46,133 nucleotides of DNA, from the NCBI GenBank assembly GCA_934155625.1, contig CAKPHD010000006.1, forward strand, positions 1-46,133, in the 5' to 3' direction. Below the pieces are notes generated by a model, which searched no databases, was not told the DNA's origin, and saw nothing but the letters and a program-made list of their open reading frames with translations. Origin of the DNA: an uncultured Clostridia bacterium (lineage in GTDB: Bacteria > Bacillota > Clostridia > TANB77 > CAG-508). Positions within the stretch are counted from its first letter, which is position 1. Every line of letters starts with the position of its first letter. The position numbers and the translations under genes were made by a program. Shown here in pieces: positions 1 through 8,776 of the stretch.

Positions 1-1
1 C

Positions 2-475
2 GATTATGTAGAAAGAAAAATGGACAGAATTGCAAAATACTTTGAAGATGCAGAAGCTGATGTTGTAATAAGAGTAGAAAAAACAGCACAAATAGCAGAA
101 ATTAGAGTATCAGCAAATGGGGAAATTTTTAGAGCAGTTACAGAGGATAGAGATTTATATGCATCTATAGATAAAGATATAGATATATTAGAAGGACAAA
201 TAAGAAAAGCAAAAACAAAGAAAGACAAAATGATGAGAGATGCAAGTTTAAAAGCTTTAGATGTTGAAGCACCAGTTCATGAGGTTACTGATGAAATATT
301 AAAAACAGAATATTATGAAATCAAACCTATGACTCCAGAAGATGCAAAATTAAAATTACAAGAAAGACCATCTCAAATGTTCTTAGTTTTTGTTAATGTT
401 GAAACTTCTAAAGTTAATGTTATTCATAAATTAAAAGATGGTAAAAATTATGGTTTAATTGAGCCAGAGGCTTAA
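2..475 (+). CDS. hpf: Ribosome hibernation promoting factor, long form (5' end outside window)
   Basis: This is the C-terminal part of long-form HPF, which binds the 30S decoding region and pairs two ribosomes into inactive 100S dimers in stationary phase. The reading frame is open from base 2 (DYVERK) through the first internal ATG at base 20, and family proteins have about 20-30 more residues upstream, so the true start lies outside the window. Seen: the end of the N-terminal S30AE fold (KMDRIAKYF through DIDILEGQI), a short charged linker, and the C-terminal dimerisation domain (EYYEIKPMTPEDAKLKL, then MFLVFVNVET and YGLIEPEA at the end). It is followed by a clear terminator, so it is transcriptionally separate from the VanZ gene. 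Identification is secure; only the missing 5' end is uncertain. Confidence 0.95.
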   Translation, partial: DYVERKMDRIAKYFEDAEADVVIRVEKTAQIAEIRVSANGEIFRAVTEDRDLYASIDKDIDILEGQIRKAKTKKDKMMRDASLKALDVEAPVHEVTDEILKTEYYEIKPMTPEDAKLKLQERPSQMFLVFVNVETSKVNVIHKLKDGKNYGLIEPEA

Positions 476-500
476 TGATTAATAGAATAGATTGAAATAA

Positions 501-551
501 AAATAAGAAATCATTTGAAATACAATGATTTCTTATTTTGGCTTTTTTTGG
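501..551 (+). terminator. Rho-independent terminator after hpf
   Basis: A perfect 15-bp stem (501-515 with 524-538) closes an 8-base loop. A T-rich tract (TGGCTTTTTTTGG) follows at once. It ends the hpf transcript and isolates it from the polysaccharide locus. Confidence 0.9.
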
Positions 552-574
552 AAAATAAAAATCGACAAAAAGTA

Positions 575-603
575 TTGAAAAAAAAAATGATAAATGATAT
601 AGT
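575..603 (+). promoter_or_regulatory. Candidate sigma-A promoter for the polysaccharide locus
   Basis: TTGAAA (575-580) and TATAGT (598-603) are separated by 17 bp. It is the first promoter-like sequence after the hpf terminator and would serve the VanZ gene and, by readthrough, the long co-directional polysaccharide locus. The expected transcription start lies within a few bases of the VanZ ATG. Confidence 0.55.
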
Positions 604-612
604 AAATTTGAT

Positions 613-1086
613 ATGAAAAAAATCGACAAAAAAACAAAAATAAAAATAATAAAAGCAATATTAATAGTAATATGGATGATAGTAATATTTAATTTCTCAA
701 ATCAAGGTGGAACCAAATCAAGTGGAACAAGCTCAAAAGTGACAAAAATAATAATAAATGTAATAACAAAAGATAAAGAAGAACCCAATAAACAAACAAT
801 GGAACGAATAGAAAAAGTTGTACGAAAAGGAGCTCATTACACAATCTATACAATTGGAGGACTTTTAATAATGAATTATGCATATTCAATGGAGAAAACC
901 AAGAAGCAAAAGATATTAGGAAGCTTGCTTTTTGGCGCCTTTTACGCGGGTACAGATGAATTGCATCAATATTTTGTGCCTGGAAGAAGTGCCCAAGTAA
1001 CTGATGTTGTATTAGATTCGTTTGGTGTAATTACTGGAATTTTAATTTATTTGTTGATTAGAGATTTTGTGGAAAATAAAAAGTAA
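613..1086 (+). CDS. VanZ-like membrane protein (copy 1)
   Basis: A small integral membrane protein of the VanZ family, named for a teicoplanin-resistance protein of unknown biochemical role. Seen: an N-terminal membrane segment (about residues 13-27), a charged outer stretch, then the family signature RKGAHYTIYTIGG, a second helix, the block AGTDELHQYFVPGRSAQVTD and a last helix near the C-terminus. The 157-residue length is normal. No Shine-Dalgarno sequence precedes the ATG, and a promoter -10 element lies only 9 bases upstream, so the mRNA may be leaderless. A second VanZ-like gene (16,899-17,474) closes the polysaccharide assembly block. The family call is firm; the function is not known. 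Confidence 0.85.
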   Translation: MKKIDKKTKIKIIKAILIVIWMIVIFNFSNQGGTKSSGTSSKVTKIIINVITKDKEEPNKQTMERIEKVVRKGAHYTIYTIGGLLIMNYAYSMEKTKKQKILGSLLFGAFYAGTDELHQYFVPGRSAQVTDVVLDSFGVITGILIYLLIRDFVENKK

Positions 1087-1134
1087 AAAATAAAAAAGAA
1101 ATGTTTTTAGGAATTTTTTAAGAAGGAGGCTAAA

Positions 1135-1860
1135 GTGAATACAAATTTAGCTCGTGAAGAAATTGTTGAGAATATAGTTACAAACATGTATGGATTACCA
1201 ACAGTTACAAAAGAAATGTTAAAATTTAAACAAAGTGAAGGGATTGTAAATAAAACTTTAAAAAGAATTATAGATATAATTGGAGCATTGGTTGGAATTA
1301 TGATTTTAATACCAATGACAGTGGTATTATACATAGTGAATTTTATAGTTGGAGATAAGGGACCAATTTTCTATTCTCAAAATAGGATTGGAAAAGATGG
1401 TAAAATCTTCAAAATGTATAAATTTAGATCTATGGTTATGGGAGCAGATGAAAAATTAGAAAAGTATTTAGAAGAAAATGAAGAAGCAAGAAAAGAATAT
1501 AAAATAAACAAAAAATTGGAAAATGACCCAAGAGTGACAGAAATAGGAAAATTTATTAGAAAAACATCAATAGATGAGTTTCCACAATTTGTAAATGTTC
1601 TTAAAGGAGAAATGAGTCTTGTTGGACCTAGACCATATCTACCTAGAGAGGTTGATGATATGGGAGATGCTTATCATTATATTACTGCTGTTAAGCCAGG
1701 AATTACAGGATTGTGGCAAATTAGAGGTAGAAATGATGTTACTTTTAAGGATAGATTAGATTTGGATATGGAATATTTTGAAAAGAAGAGTTTGGTGTTT
1801 GAGATTAAAATATTAATTTGGACAGTGAAATCAGTAGTATATAAAAAAGGTGCTAAATAA
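1135..1860 (+). CDS. Undecaprenyl-phosphate sugar-1-phosphate transferase (initiating transferase)
   Basis: A bacterial sugar transferase of the WcaJ/PglC type, which moves a sugar-1-phosphate from a UDP-sugar to undecaprenyl phosphate and so starts repeat-unit assembly on the inner membrane leaflet. Seen: one hydrophobic segment (about residues 48-70, the membrane-entering helix), FYSQNRIGKDGK, the KFRSM motif, DEFPQFVNVLKGEMS, VGPRP, and GITGLWQIRGR. At 241 residues it holds only the catalytic part and lacks the long multi-helix N-terminus of large WbaP/WcaJ proteins. The start is GTG at 1135 behind AAGGAGG. It is the first enzyme of the locus, as expected for its role. Which sugar it transfers cannot be read from the sequence. 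Confidence 0.92.
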   Translation: MNTNLAREEIVENIVTNMYGLPTVTKEMLKFKQSEGIVNKTLKRIIDIIGALVGIMILIPMTVVLYIVNFIVGDKGPIFYSQNRIGKDGKIFKMYKFRSMVMGADEKLEKYLEENEEARKEYKINKKLENDPRVTEIGKFIRKTSIDEFPQFVNVLKGEMSLVGPRPYLPREVDDMGDAYHYITAVKPGITGLWQIRGRNDVTFKDRLDLDMEYFEKKSLVFEIKILIWTVKSVVYKKGAK

Positions 1861-1872
1861 AGGGGAATATAA

Positions 1873-2982
1873 ATGAAAATTGCAATGCTAGGACATAAAA
1901 GGATTCCATCAAGAGAAGGTGGAGTTGAAGTTGTTGTTGAGGAGCTAGCAACAAGACTTGTACGAAAAGGGCATACTGTTGACGTGTACAATAGAAAAGG
2001 AAATAATGTTTCTGATAAAAAAATTAAAACAAAGAAAATAAAAGAATATAAAGGAATAAATATTAAAACTGTTTTTACAATAAATAAAAAAGGATTAGAT
2101 GCATTAATATATTCATTTTTTGCAAGTATAAGAGTTGCATTTGGAAAATATGATTGCATTCATTATCATGCAGAGGGAAGTTGTGCAATGCTATGGATAC
2201 CACATTTATTTGGAAAAAGAACAGTAGTAACAATACATGGATTAGACTGGCAACGTTCTAAATGGGGCGGTTTTGCTACAAAGTATATAAAATTTGGAGA
2301 GAAATGTGCTGCTAAATATGCAGATGAAATTATAGTATTATCAAAAGGTGTACAAAAGTATTTTAAAGATACTTATAATAGAGATACTAATTTTATAGAA
2401 AATGGTGTAAACAAGCCAGTGCAAAAACAAGCAAATATAATAAAAGAAAAATATGGACTAGAAAAAGATAGTTATATATTATATTTGGCAAGAATTGTAC
2501 CAGAAAAAAGATTAGATTTACTAATTGATGCTTTTAGAAATGTAAATACAGATAAAAAATTGGTAATTGCTGGTGGATCAAGCCATACAAATGATTTCTT
2601 AGATGAGATAAAAGAAAAAGCAAAACAAGATGATAGAATTATAATGACAGGTTTTGTGCAAGGCGAAGAATTAGAAGAGTTATTTAGTAATACATATTTA
2701 TATTGCTTACCAAGTGATGTTGAGGGTATGCCAATTAGCTTGTTAGAGGCTATGAGCTACGGCAAGAATTGCCTTGTTAGTGATATCGAAGAGAATGTAC
2801 AGGTTTGCGGAGAGTATGGAACTACTTTTGAGAAGAGTAACTTGGAGGATTTGATTGATAAATTAAACTCTTGTCTTAATGGCGAGAATAGATTTGATGA
2901 TAAATCTATTTCTGATTATATTTTGGATAAGTATAATTGGGATGATGTTGTTGAGAAAACTGAGAAGTTGTATAGAAAATAA
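1873..2982 (+). CDS. GT4 glycosyltransferase (rhamnosyltransferase-like)
   Basis: A GT-B fold glycosyltransferase of family GT4 that should add the second or a later sugar to the lipid-linked repeat unit. The N-terminus (MLGHKRIPSREGGVEVVVEE) has the G-x-x-GGVE pattern of the Cps2T-type rhamnosyltransferases. The C-terminal half carries the donor-binding lysine region (ARIVPEKR) and the E-x7-E motif (EGMPISLLE) followed by AMSYG. At 369 residues it is full length. The start has GGGGA upstream, and the gene lies 12 bases after the initiating transferase. The GT4 assignment is strong; the rhamnosyl specificity is inferred from the N-terminal motif only. Confidence 0.88.
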   Translation: MKIAMLGHKRIPSREGGVEVVVEELATRLVRKGHTVDVYNRKGNNVSDKKIKTKKIKEYKGINIKTVFTINKKGLDALIYSFFASIRVAFGKYDCIHYHAEGSCAMLWIPHLFGKRTVVTIHGLDWQRSKWGGFATKYIKFGEKCAAKYADEIIVLSKGVQKYFKDTYNRDTNFIENGVNKPVQKQANIIKEKYGLEKDSYILYLARIVPEKRLDLLIDAFRNVNTDKKLVIAGGSSHTNDFLDEIKEKAKQDDRIIMTGFVQGEELEELFSNTYLYCLPSDVEGMPISLLEAMSYGKNCLVSDIEENVQVCGEYGTTFEKSNLEDLIDKLNSCLNGENRFDDKSISDYILDKYNWDDVVEKTEKLYRK

Positions 2983-2998
2983 ATTGGAGTGAATTAAT

Positions 2999-4201
2999 TT
3001 GAAAATATTACTTGTAAACAAATTTTTATATCCCAAAGGCGGAGCTGAGACATATGTTATAAAACTTGGAAAATATTTGGAAACTCAAGGACATGAAGTA
3101 CAATATTTTGGACTAGAAAATAAAAATAATACATTAGCTAATAAGTATAATTTGTATGTGAGTAATTTAGATTTAACTAAAAATAATATTAAAAATGCCT
3201 TGAAGGTTTATAAACTAATTTATTCTAACGAAGCTAAAAACAAAATGAAAAAATTACTTAATAATTATAAACCAGATTTAATAATATTAAACAATATAGA
3301 ATATCATTTAACGCCTTCAATCATATTAGCTATAGGAAATTATAAAAAAAGAAACCATAATGCAAAGTTGTTTTATGTAGCTCATGATTATCAACTAATT
3401 TGTCCAAGTCATGGCTTATTTGATACAAATGTAAATATATGTGAAAAATGTTTGAATGGAAATTATTGGAGCTGCTATAAAACAAAATGTCTTAAAAATT
3501 CTAAGTTAAAAAGTTTAATAGGCTCACTAGATTCAACATATTGGCATAAAAGAGAAATATATAAATATGTTGATAAGATAATATGCCCAAGTGAATTTAT
3601 GAAAAAGAAATTGGATACACAAGAAGAATTTAAAAATAAAACTATTGCTATACATAATTTTGTAGACATGCAGGAAAAAGAAGAATATTTAAAAGAAGAT
3701 TATATTATTAATTTTGGAAAGTTCTGCAAAGACAAAGGAACAGAAACATTGCTAAAAGTTGTGAAAAGATTAAAAAATATAAAATTTGTATTTGCAGGAT
3801 ATGGACCATTAGAAAACGAAATAAAAAACAATGAAAATGCTATTTTTGTAGGTTTTAAAACAGGAGGAGAATTAAAAGAATTAGTATCAAAGGCACGATT
3901 GAGTATTTATCCATCAGAATGGTATGAAAATTGTCCATTTTCTGTTATCGAATCACAAATGTATGGAACACCAGTTATTGGCTCTAATATTGGAGGAATA
4001 CCTGAATTAATTAATATAGGAACAACTGGAGAAGTATTTGAAGCAGGAAATGCAGCAGATTTAGAAAACAAAGTACTTAAATTATGGGACAATAGAAAAT
4101 TACTTAAAAAGTATACAGAGAATTGTGAGAATATAGAAATAGAAACAATAGAAAAATATACAAAAAAAATATTGAAAATATATGAAGGGATGCAAAGATA
4201 A
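2999..4201 (+). CDS. GT4 glycosyltransferase with cysteine-rich insert
   Basis: A GT4-family, GT-B fold glycosyltransferase of 400 residues. Seen: N-terminal NKFLYPKGGAETYV (acceptor-side glycine loop), then HDYQLICPSHG and a cluster of cysteines (ICEKCLNGNYWSCYKTKC, about residues 149-166) that could bind a metal, then the donor domain with FGKFCKDKG and E-x7-E (ENCPFSVIE) followed by MYGTPVIGSNIGGIPE. The insert occurs in a known subgroup of GT4 enzymes from polysaccharide loci. The start is TTG at 2999 behind GGAG. Its stop overlaps the next start by one base, so the two are probably translationally coupled. Confidence 0.86.
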   Translation: MKILLVNKFLYPKGGAETYVIKLGKYLETQGHEVQYFGLENKNNTLANKYNLYVSNLDLTKNNIKNALKVYKLIYSNEAKNKMKKLLNNYKPDLIILNNIEYHLTPSIILAIGNYKKRNHNAKLFYVAHDYQLICPSHGLFDTNVNICEKCLNGNYWSCYKTKCLKNSKLKSLIGSLDSTYWHKREIYKYVDKIICPSEFMKKKLDTQEEFKNKTIAIHNFVDMQEKEEYLKEDYIINFGKFCKDKGTETLLKVVKRLKNIKFVFAGYGPLENEIKNNENAIFVGFKTGGELKELVSKARLSIYPSEWYENCPFSVIESQMYGTPVIGSNIGGIPELINIGTTGEVFEAGNAADLENKVLKLWDNRKLLKKYTENCENIEIETIEKYTKKILKIYEGMQR

Positions 4202-5358
4202 TGAAGATTCTTGAAGTTGGTACAGGTTATACATCAATTCCGGCTAATATGGGAGCAGCAACTGAAATTGTAGTAGAGGAACTTGCTAAAGTATTTGAGA
4301 AAGAAAAAGTAAATTATGAAATATTAGATATAAAAGATAAAAACAGACAAGATACAGATTTAAGAATAAAAGAAGTAAATGTGCCAAAATGTTTTAGAAA
4401 AAAGGATGTTAGTTTAGGAATAATGCATAAATTAAAAAGAGTTGTGTATTCAATTAATTTGGCAAAAGCTCTGAAAAAAGAGATAAAAAATTCGGATGAA
4501 GAAATAGTTGTGCATTTTCATAATCAATATAATATGTTTTTCTTTTGTAAATTGGTTTCAAAAAAGATTAGAAGAAAAACCAAATTAATATATACAGTTC
4601 ATAGTTATATTTGGAATGGAAAATGGGAAGATATAGAAAGCACAATAAAGAAAAAATACTTTCAAGAAGTTTTTTGTGTAAAAAATGCAGACAAAGTTTT
4701 TGTTTTAAATAATATAACAAGAGATTATTTCATAAATAAACTTGGAGTAAATAGTAATAGGATTGTAAAAATAGATAATGGAGTTAATACAGATATTTAT
4801 AAACCTAAAGAAAATAATAGTAATGAAGTTATATTTTTTCAATCAGGTTCTGTTTGTGATAGAAAGAACCAACTTGGAGCAATTGAAATGCTAAGTAAAT
4901 ATTTAAGAGAAAATAAAAGTCTTAAATATGTTTATGCAGGTGGAATAATTGACCAAGAATATAAAAATAAGATTGATGAATATGTAAAAAATAACAATAT
5001 ATATGAACAAGTTGAGTATGTGGGAGAATTGAAACCTGGAAAAGAATTGGCAGAGTATTATAATAAAGCTAAAGCATTTATATTCCTTTCTAAGCAAGAA
5101 TCGTTTGGAATGGTAATAATAGAAGCAATGTCTGCAGGGTTACCGGTAATAGTTAATAATAAAGATATTATGACTATAATGAATAGTCTTAAAGATAATA
5201 TATTATTTTTTGAGAATAAAGATGAATTTGAAGAGATTATTAATATAGATATATTAGATGAAAAAAATAGACAGACAATTTCAAAGAAATCAAGAGAATG
5301 TATTGAAAATTGTTATAGTTGGGAAGTAGTAGCAAAAGAGTATTTAAAAAATATTTAA
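4201..5358 (+). CDS. GT4 glycosyltransferase
   Basis: A GT4-family glycosyltransferase of 385 residues, the third in a row. Seen: an N-terminal acceptor domain (VGTGYTSIPANMGAATEIVV), a central VHFHNQY/YTVHSYIW region typical of the family, FQSGSVCDRKNQ at the start of the donor domain, and the E-x7-E motif in ESFGMVIIE followed by AMSAGLPVI. The ATG shares its A with the TAA stop of the preceding gene. Donor and acceptor cannot be told from sequence. Its place between two GT4 enzymes and the radical SAM gene fits stepwise repeat-unit assembly on the cytoplasmic face. Confidence 0.86.
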   Translation: MKILEVGTGYTSIPANMGAATEIVVEELAKVFEKEKVNYEILDIKDKNRQDTDLRIKEVNVPKCFRKKDVSLGIMHKLKRVVYSINLAKALKKEIKNSDEEIVVHFHNQYNMFFFCKLVSKKIRRKTKLIYTVHSYIWNGKWEDIESTIKKKYFQEVFCVKNADKVFVLNNITRDYFINKLGVNSNRIVKIDNGVNTDIYKPKENNSNEVIFFQSGSVCDRKNQLGAIEMLSKYLRENKSLKYVYAGGIIDQEYKNKIDEYVKNNNIYEQVEYVGELKPGKELAEYYNKAKAFIFLSKQESFGMVIIEAMSAGLPVIVNNKDIMTIMNSLKDNILFFENKDEFEEIINIDILDEKNRQTISKKSRECIENCYSWEVVAKEYLKNI

Positions 5359-5373
5359 TAGGAGATAAGGAAT

Positions 5374-6546
5374 ATGGCTGAAAAAAAATTAAATGGTACA
5401 GTAATTGTTACATATAGATGCAATGCAAGATGTACGATGTGCAATAGATATAAAGCACCGTCAAAACCGGATGAAGAAATAAGTATTGAAACAATAAAAA
5501 AATTACCTAAAATGTATTTTACAAATATAACAGGAGGAGAACCTTTTATAAGAGAAGATCTTGCTGATATTGTAAGAGAATTATATAAAAAATCAGACAG
5601 AATTGTTATTTCAACAAACGGATTTTTTACAGATAGAATAGTAAAATTGTGTGAAGAATTTCCAAATGTAGGAATAAGAATATCTATTGAAGGATTAGAA
5701 CAGACTAATAATGAAATTAGAGGATTAAATGACGGATTTAACAAAGGATATTCAACATTAAAAAAATTAGTTGAAATGAAGCATCCAGATGTTGGATTTG
5801 GAATGACAGTTCAAGACAAAAATGCAAAAGATTTAGTTGCTTTATATGATTTGTCAAATGAAATGGGAATGGAATTCGCAACAGCATCATTACATAATAG
5901 TTTCTATTTTGTAGAAGCAAAAAATATTATTCACGATAGACCTATGGTTGCACAAGAGTTTGAAAATTTAATTAATAAACTTTTGGATTCTAAATCACCT
6001 AAGAAATGGTTTAGAGCATATTTTAACCATGGATTAATTAACTACATATATGGTCAAAAGAGATTATTACCATGCGATATGGCTTTTGATACATTTTTCA
6101 TAGATCCATATGGAGATGTAATGCCATGTAATGGAACTAAGTGTAAAAATGTAATGGGAAATTTAAATGAGCAATCTTGGGATGAATTATGGAATTCAGA
6201 AAAAGCAGAAAAAGTAAGAAATGCTGTAAGACATTGCTCAAGAAATTGTTGGATGATTGGTTCTGTTTCACCAGCTATGCATAAATATATTTGGATACCA
6301 GCTTGGTGGGTAATTAGACATAAATTAAAATTTTGGACAAAGAAAAAATATTCAATGTATGAATTACCAATTGTTAGACAATATAGAGATGGGAAGGTTA
6401 GCAAAGAGGATTTAGACAAGTTGTCTACATGTGATGTAAATGCTACTATTGATAATGGTTTGTCTGATGCTTCTAAAGAACAGCTAAAGCATAAGTCTGG
6501 TGAGGAGATTGTTGATGCTGATATTGCTAAGCAGATGGAGAGATAA
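5374..6546 (+). CDS. Radical SAM/SPASM-type protein of the polysaccharide locus
   Basis: A radical S-adenosylmethionine enzyme of 390 residues. The [4Fe-4S] SAM cluster motif C-x3-C-x2-C is present (Cys16, Cys20, Cys23), followed by the ITGGEPF SAM-binding loop and STNGF. The C-terminal half has the spread cysteines of a SPASM-type auxiliary cluster region (LPCDMAF, DVMPCNGTKC, then HCSRNCW). The last 75 residues or so are charged and outside the usual fold. Such enzymes modify peptides or small molecules by radical chemistry. In a polysaccharide locus it may modify a sugar or an attached group, but the substrate is unknown. Start has AGGAGATAAGG upstream; the 15-base gap to the previous gene indicates one operon. 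Confidence 0.85.
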   Translation: MAEKKLNGTVIVTYRCNARCTMCNRYKAPSKPDEEISIETIKKLPKMYFTNITGGEPFIREDLADIVRELYKKSDRIVISTNGFFTDRIVKLCEEFPNVGIRISIEGLEQTNNEIRGLNDGFNKGYSTLKKLVEMKHPDVGFGMTVQDKNAKDLVALYDLSNEMGMEFATASLHNSFYFVEAKNIIHDRPMVAQEFENLINKLLDSKSPKKWFRAYFNHGLINYIYGQKRLLPCDMAFDTFFIDPYGDVMPCNGTKCKNVMGNLNEQSWDELWNSEKAEKVRNAVRHCSRNCWMIGSVSPAMHKYIWIPAWWVIRHKLKFWTKKKYSMYELPIVRQYRDGKVSKEDLDKLSTCDVNATIDNGLSDASKEQLKHKSGEEIVDADIAKQMER

Positions 6547-6551
6547 CTTGT

Positions 6552-7622
6552 ATGGATAAATTAAAAAGAGTGTTGTATATTTCTAATATAGAAGTGCCAT
6601 ATAGAGTAAGATTTTTTAATGAGTTGGCTGATAAATGTGATTTAACAGTTTTATATGAAAGAAAAAAATCTAAAAATAGGGATGATAAATGGACAAAATC
6701 AATTGAAAATAATTATGCGGTTAATTATTTGAATGGTATAAAATATAAGAATGAATATTCATTTGATTTGAAAATAATCAAGTATATATTTAATAAAAGA
6801 TTTGATGTGATTATTTTTGGATGTTATAATAGTGCAATACAGATAATTGCAATGAAATTAATGAGAATTTTTAGAAAAAAATATATATTAAATTTAGATG
6901 GAGAGACATTTATTGGAGAAAAAGGAATAAAAAATTGGTTAAAAAAAGTGGCATTAAAAGGTGCTGAAACTTATTTAGTTGCGGGCGAAAAATCAGCTCA
7001 TAATATATTAAAAGTTGTAAATGGTTCAAAAATTATTCCATATTATTTTAGTTCATTAACGAAAAAAGAATTGAGCAATAATGAACTAAAAGCTAAACAA
7101 AATAAAAATAGAGATGAGTATATTTTAGCTGTTGGACAATATTTTGACTATAAAGGGTTAGATGTTATTTTGAAAGTGGCAAAATTAGAACCTACTTGGG
7201 ATTTCAAGATTATTGGTACTGGAAATAGAACTAATAATATATTAGAGCAAATTAATAAATTAGATTTAAAAAATGTACAAGTAATATCATTTTTGAATAA
7301 AGCAAATTTAGAAAAGGAATATTTGAATTGTAAAATGCTTGTACTGCCTTCCAAAAAAGAGTGTTGGGGGTTAGTAATTAATGAAGCTGCATCTTATGGA
7401 ACTCCGATTGTTTCCACTTATGGAAGTGGAGCTGCTGTGGAATTTTTACAGGAGAAGTATGAATGTTTTTTGGCACAAGAAAACGATGTTCAGGATTTGC
7501 ATAAAAAAATGCTAAAATTACTTAAATATAAAGAAATAGATAAATATTCAGATTTTTTAATTAAAAAGTCTAAAGAATACAATATTGAAAATTCAGTTTT
7601 ATATACATATAAAAATATATGA
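6552..7622 (+). CDS. GT4 glycosyltransferase
   Basis: A GT-B fold, GT4-like glycosyltransferase of 356 residues, the fourth of this type in the locus. Seen: an acceptor half beginning VLYISNIEVPYRVRFFNEL, a central LNLDGETFIGEKG region, the donor half starting AVGQYFDYKGLD, and E-x7-E in ECWGLVINE followed by AASYGTPIVSTYGSG. The start lies 5 bases after the radical SAM stop, with GGAG inside that gene's end. Specificity is unknown. It is more divergent than the other three, with a PYRVRFFNEL opening common in capsular transferases. Confidence 0.84.
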   Translation: MDKLKRVLYISNIEVPYRVRFFNELADKCDLTVLYERKKSKNRDDKWTKSIENNYAVNYLNGIKYKNEYSFDLKIIKYIFNKRFDVIIFGCYNSAIQIIAMKLMRIFRKKYILNLDGETFIGEKGIKNWLKKVALKGAETYLVAGEKSAHNILKVVNGSKIIPYYFSSLTKKELSNNELKAKQNKNRDEYILAVGQYFDYKGLDVILKVAKLEPTWDFKIIGTGNRTNNILEQINKLDLKNVQVISFLNKANLEKEYLNCKMLVLPSKKECWGLVINEAASYGTPIVSTYGSGAAVEFLQEKYECFLAQENDVQDLHKKMLKLLKYKEIDKYSDFLIKKSKEYNIENSVLYTYKNI

Positions 7623-7631
7623 GGAAAGAGT

Positions 7632-8654
7632 ATGGGAGAAAAAATAAGTATAGTTGTTGCTATTTATAATATAGAAAAATATATAAGAAGGTGCATAGAT
7701 AGCCTAATAAATCAAACATATAAAAATATAGAAATAATATTAGTAGATGATGGTTCAACAGATGAATGCGGAAAAATTTGTGATAATTATAAAAGCGATG
7801 ATGAGAGAGTTATAGTTATTCACAAAGAAAACCAGGGACTAGGTGAGGCAAGAAATACAGGAATAGAAAATGCACATGGAAAGTACATATGTTTTATTGA
7901 TGGGGATGACTACGTTGATATTAACTATATTTCTGATACATATAAAATAGCAGAAGAGGAAAAGGCCGAAATAGTACTATGTGGTTATAAGTTTCTGAAT
8001 AAAAAAAATGTCTTAAAATCATTCATTCCAGAATCTGAAAAATTAGTATTTAAAAATGAAGAAATACAAGAGATGCTATTGCCAGACTTAGTAGATAACA
8101 CATATCCACAATATACTAAAAACATTATTATGACAGCGTGGTCTGCTTTATTTTCTTTAGAAATTATAAAAAGATGTGGATGGAAATTTGTTTCTGAAAG
8201 AAAGATAATTTCAGAAGATGTATATTCATTGTTGAAATTATATGCTAACATAAATACTGTAGCAATATGCAAGAATGCATATTATTATTATTGTGAAAAT
8301 AGTACGTCACTTACACATATTTATAGAGAAGATAGATATATAAAAGTAAAACAATTTTATAAAGAAACTTTTAAATTAGTTGAAAGTTTGAACTATAATG
8401 AAAATGTAAAAGTGAAATTAGTATATACGTATATATCATTTTCTATTGCAGCGTTGAAAATGATTGCTAGTGCTGATATAAACAATAAGTATAAAAAATG
8501 TAAAAATATTCTATTAGACGAAGATTTAATTGAAGCAGTAAATACAACTTATGATAATGAAGATAAGATAACTAAGAAATTTTTATTCTTTTGGATAAAA
8601 CATAAAGTTTGTGGACTAGCATATCTTATAATTAAAATTAAGACTTTTATTTAG
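7632..8654 (+). CDS. GT2 glycosyltransferase
   Basis: A GT-A fold family 2 glycosyltransferase of 340 residues, similar in layout to EpsJ/CpsI-type enzymes that add single sugars to a lipid-linked intermediate. Seen: N-terminal ISIVVAIYNIEKYIRRCIDS, VDDGSTD (nucleotide-binding aspartates), NQGLGEARNTGI, and the DGDDYVD metal-binding motif near residue 95. The C-terminal 200 residues are the usual variable acceptor region and end in a weakly hydrophobic helix (AYLIIKIKTFI) that may touch the membrane. AGGAAAG lies before the ATG. The family is certain; the sugar is not. Confidence 0.9.
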   Translation: MGEKISIVVAIYNIEKYIRRCIDSLINQTYKNIEIILVDDGSTDECGKICDNYKSDDERVIVIHKENQGLGEARNTGIENAHGKYICFIDGDDYVDINYISDTYKIAEEEKAEIVLCGYKFLNKKNVLKSFIPESEKLVFKNEEIQEMLLPDLVDNTYPQYTKNIIMTAWSALFSLEIIKRCGWKFVSERKIISEDVYSLLKLYANINTVAICKNAYYYYCENSTSLTHIYREDRYIKVKQFYKETFKLVESLNYNENVKVKLVYTYISFSIAALKMIASADINNKYKKCKNILLDEDLIEAVNTTYDNEDKITKKFLFFWIKHKVCGLAYLIIKIKTFI

Positions 8655-8685
8655 TACGAGAGGCTAACTTATAGGAGAGATGAAA

Positions 8686-8730
8686 ATGATTATTAAAGAA
8701 TTAATTAAAAGATTGATAATGCGGAAGTAA
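8686..8730 (+). other. Displaced true start of the following acyltransferase (frameshift remnant)
   Basis: An ATG at 8686 with a well-placed AGGAGA Shine-Dalgarno opens a 14-codon frame (MIIKELIKRLIMRK) that stops at TAA 8728-8730. If the single T at 8728 is ignored, the frame continues K-Y-N-S-N-T-Y-I-D-F-L-R-K-K-G-V without a break into the acyltransferase frame used at 8777. That continuation matches the usual N-terminus of this acyltransferase family. I infer a one-base insertion, either real or a sequencing/assembly error. Confidence 0.75.
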
Positions 8731-8776
8731 ATATAATTCAAATACGTATATAGATTTTTTAAGAAAAAAAGGTGTT

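Noticed and set aside
1677..2159. Minus-strand 160-codon frame and similar minus-strand frames across the window
   Set aside because: They lie opposite well-identified genes, lack ribosome binding sites and give hydrophobic, compositionally odd products typical of shadow frames in AT-rich DNA.
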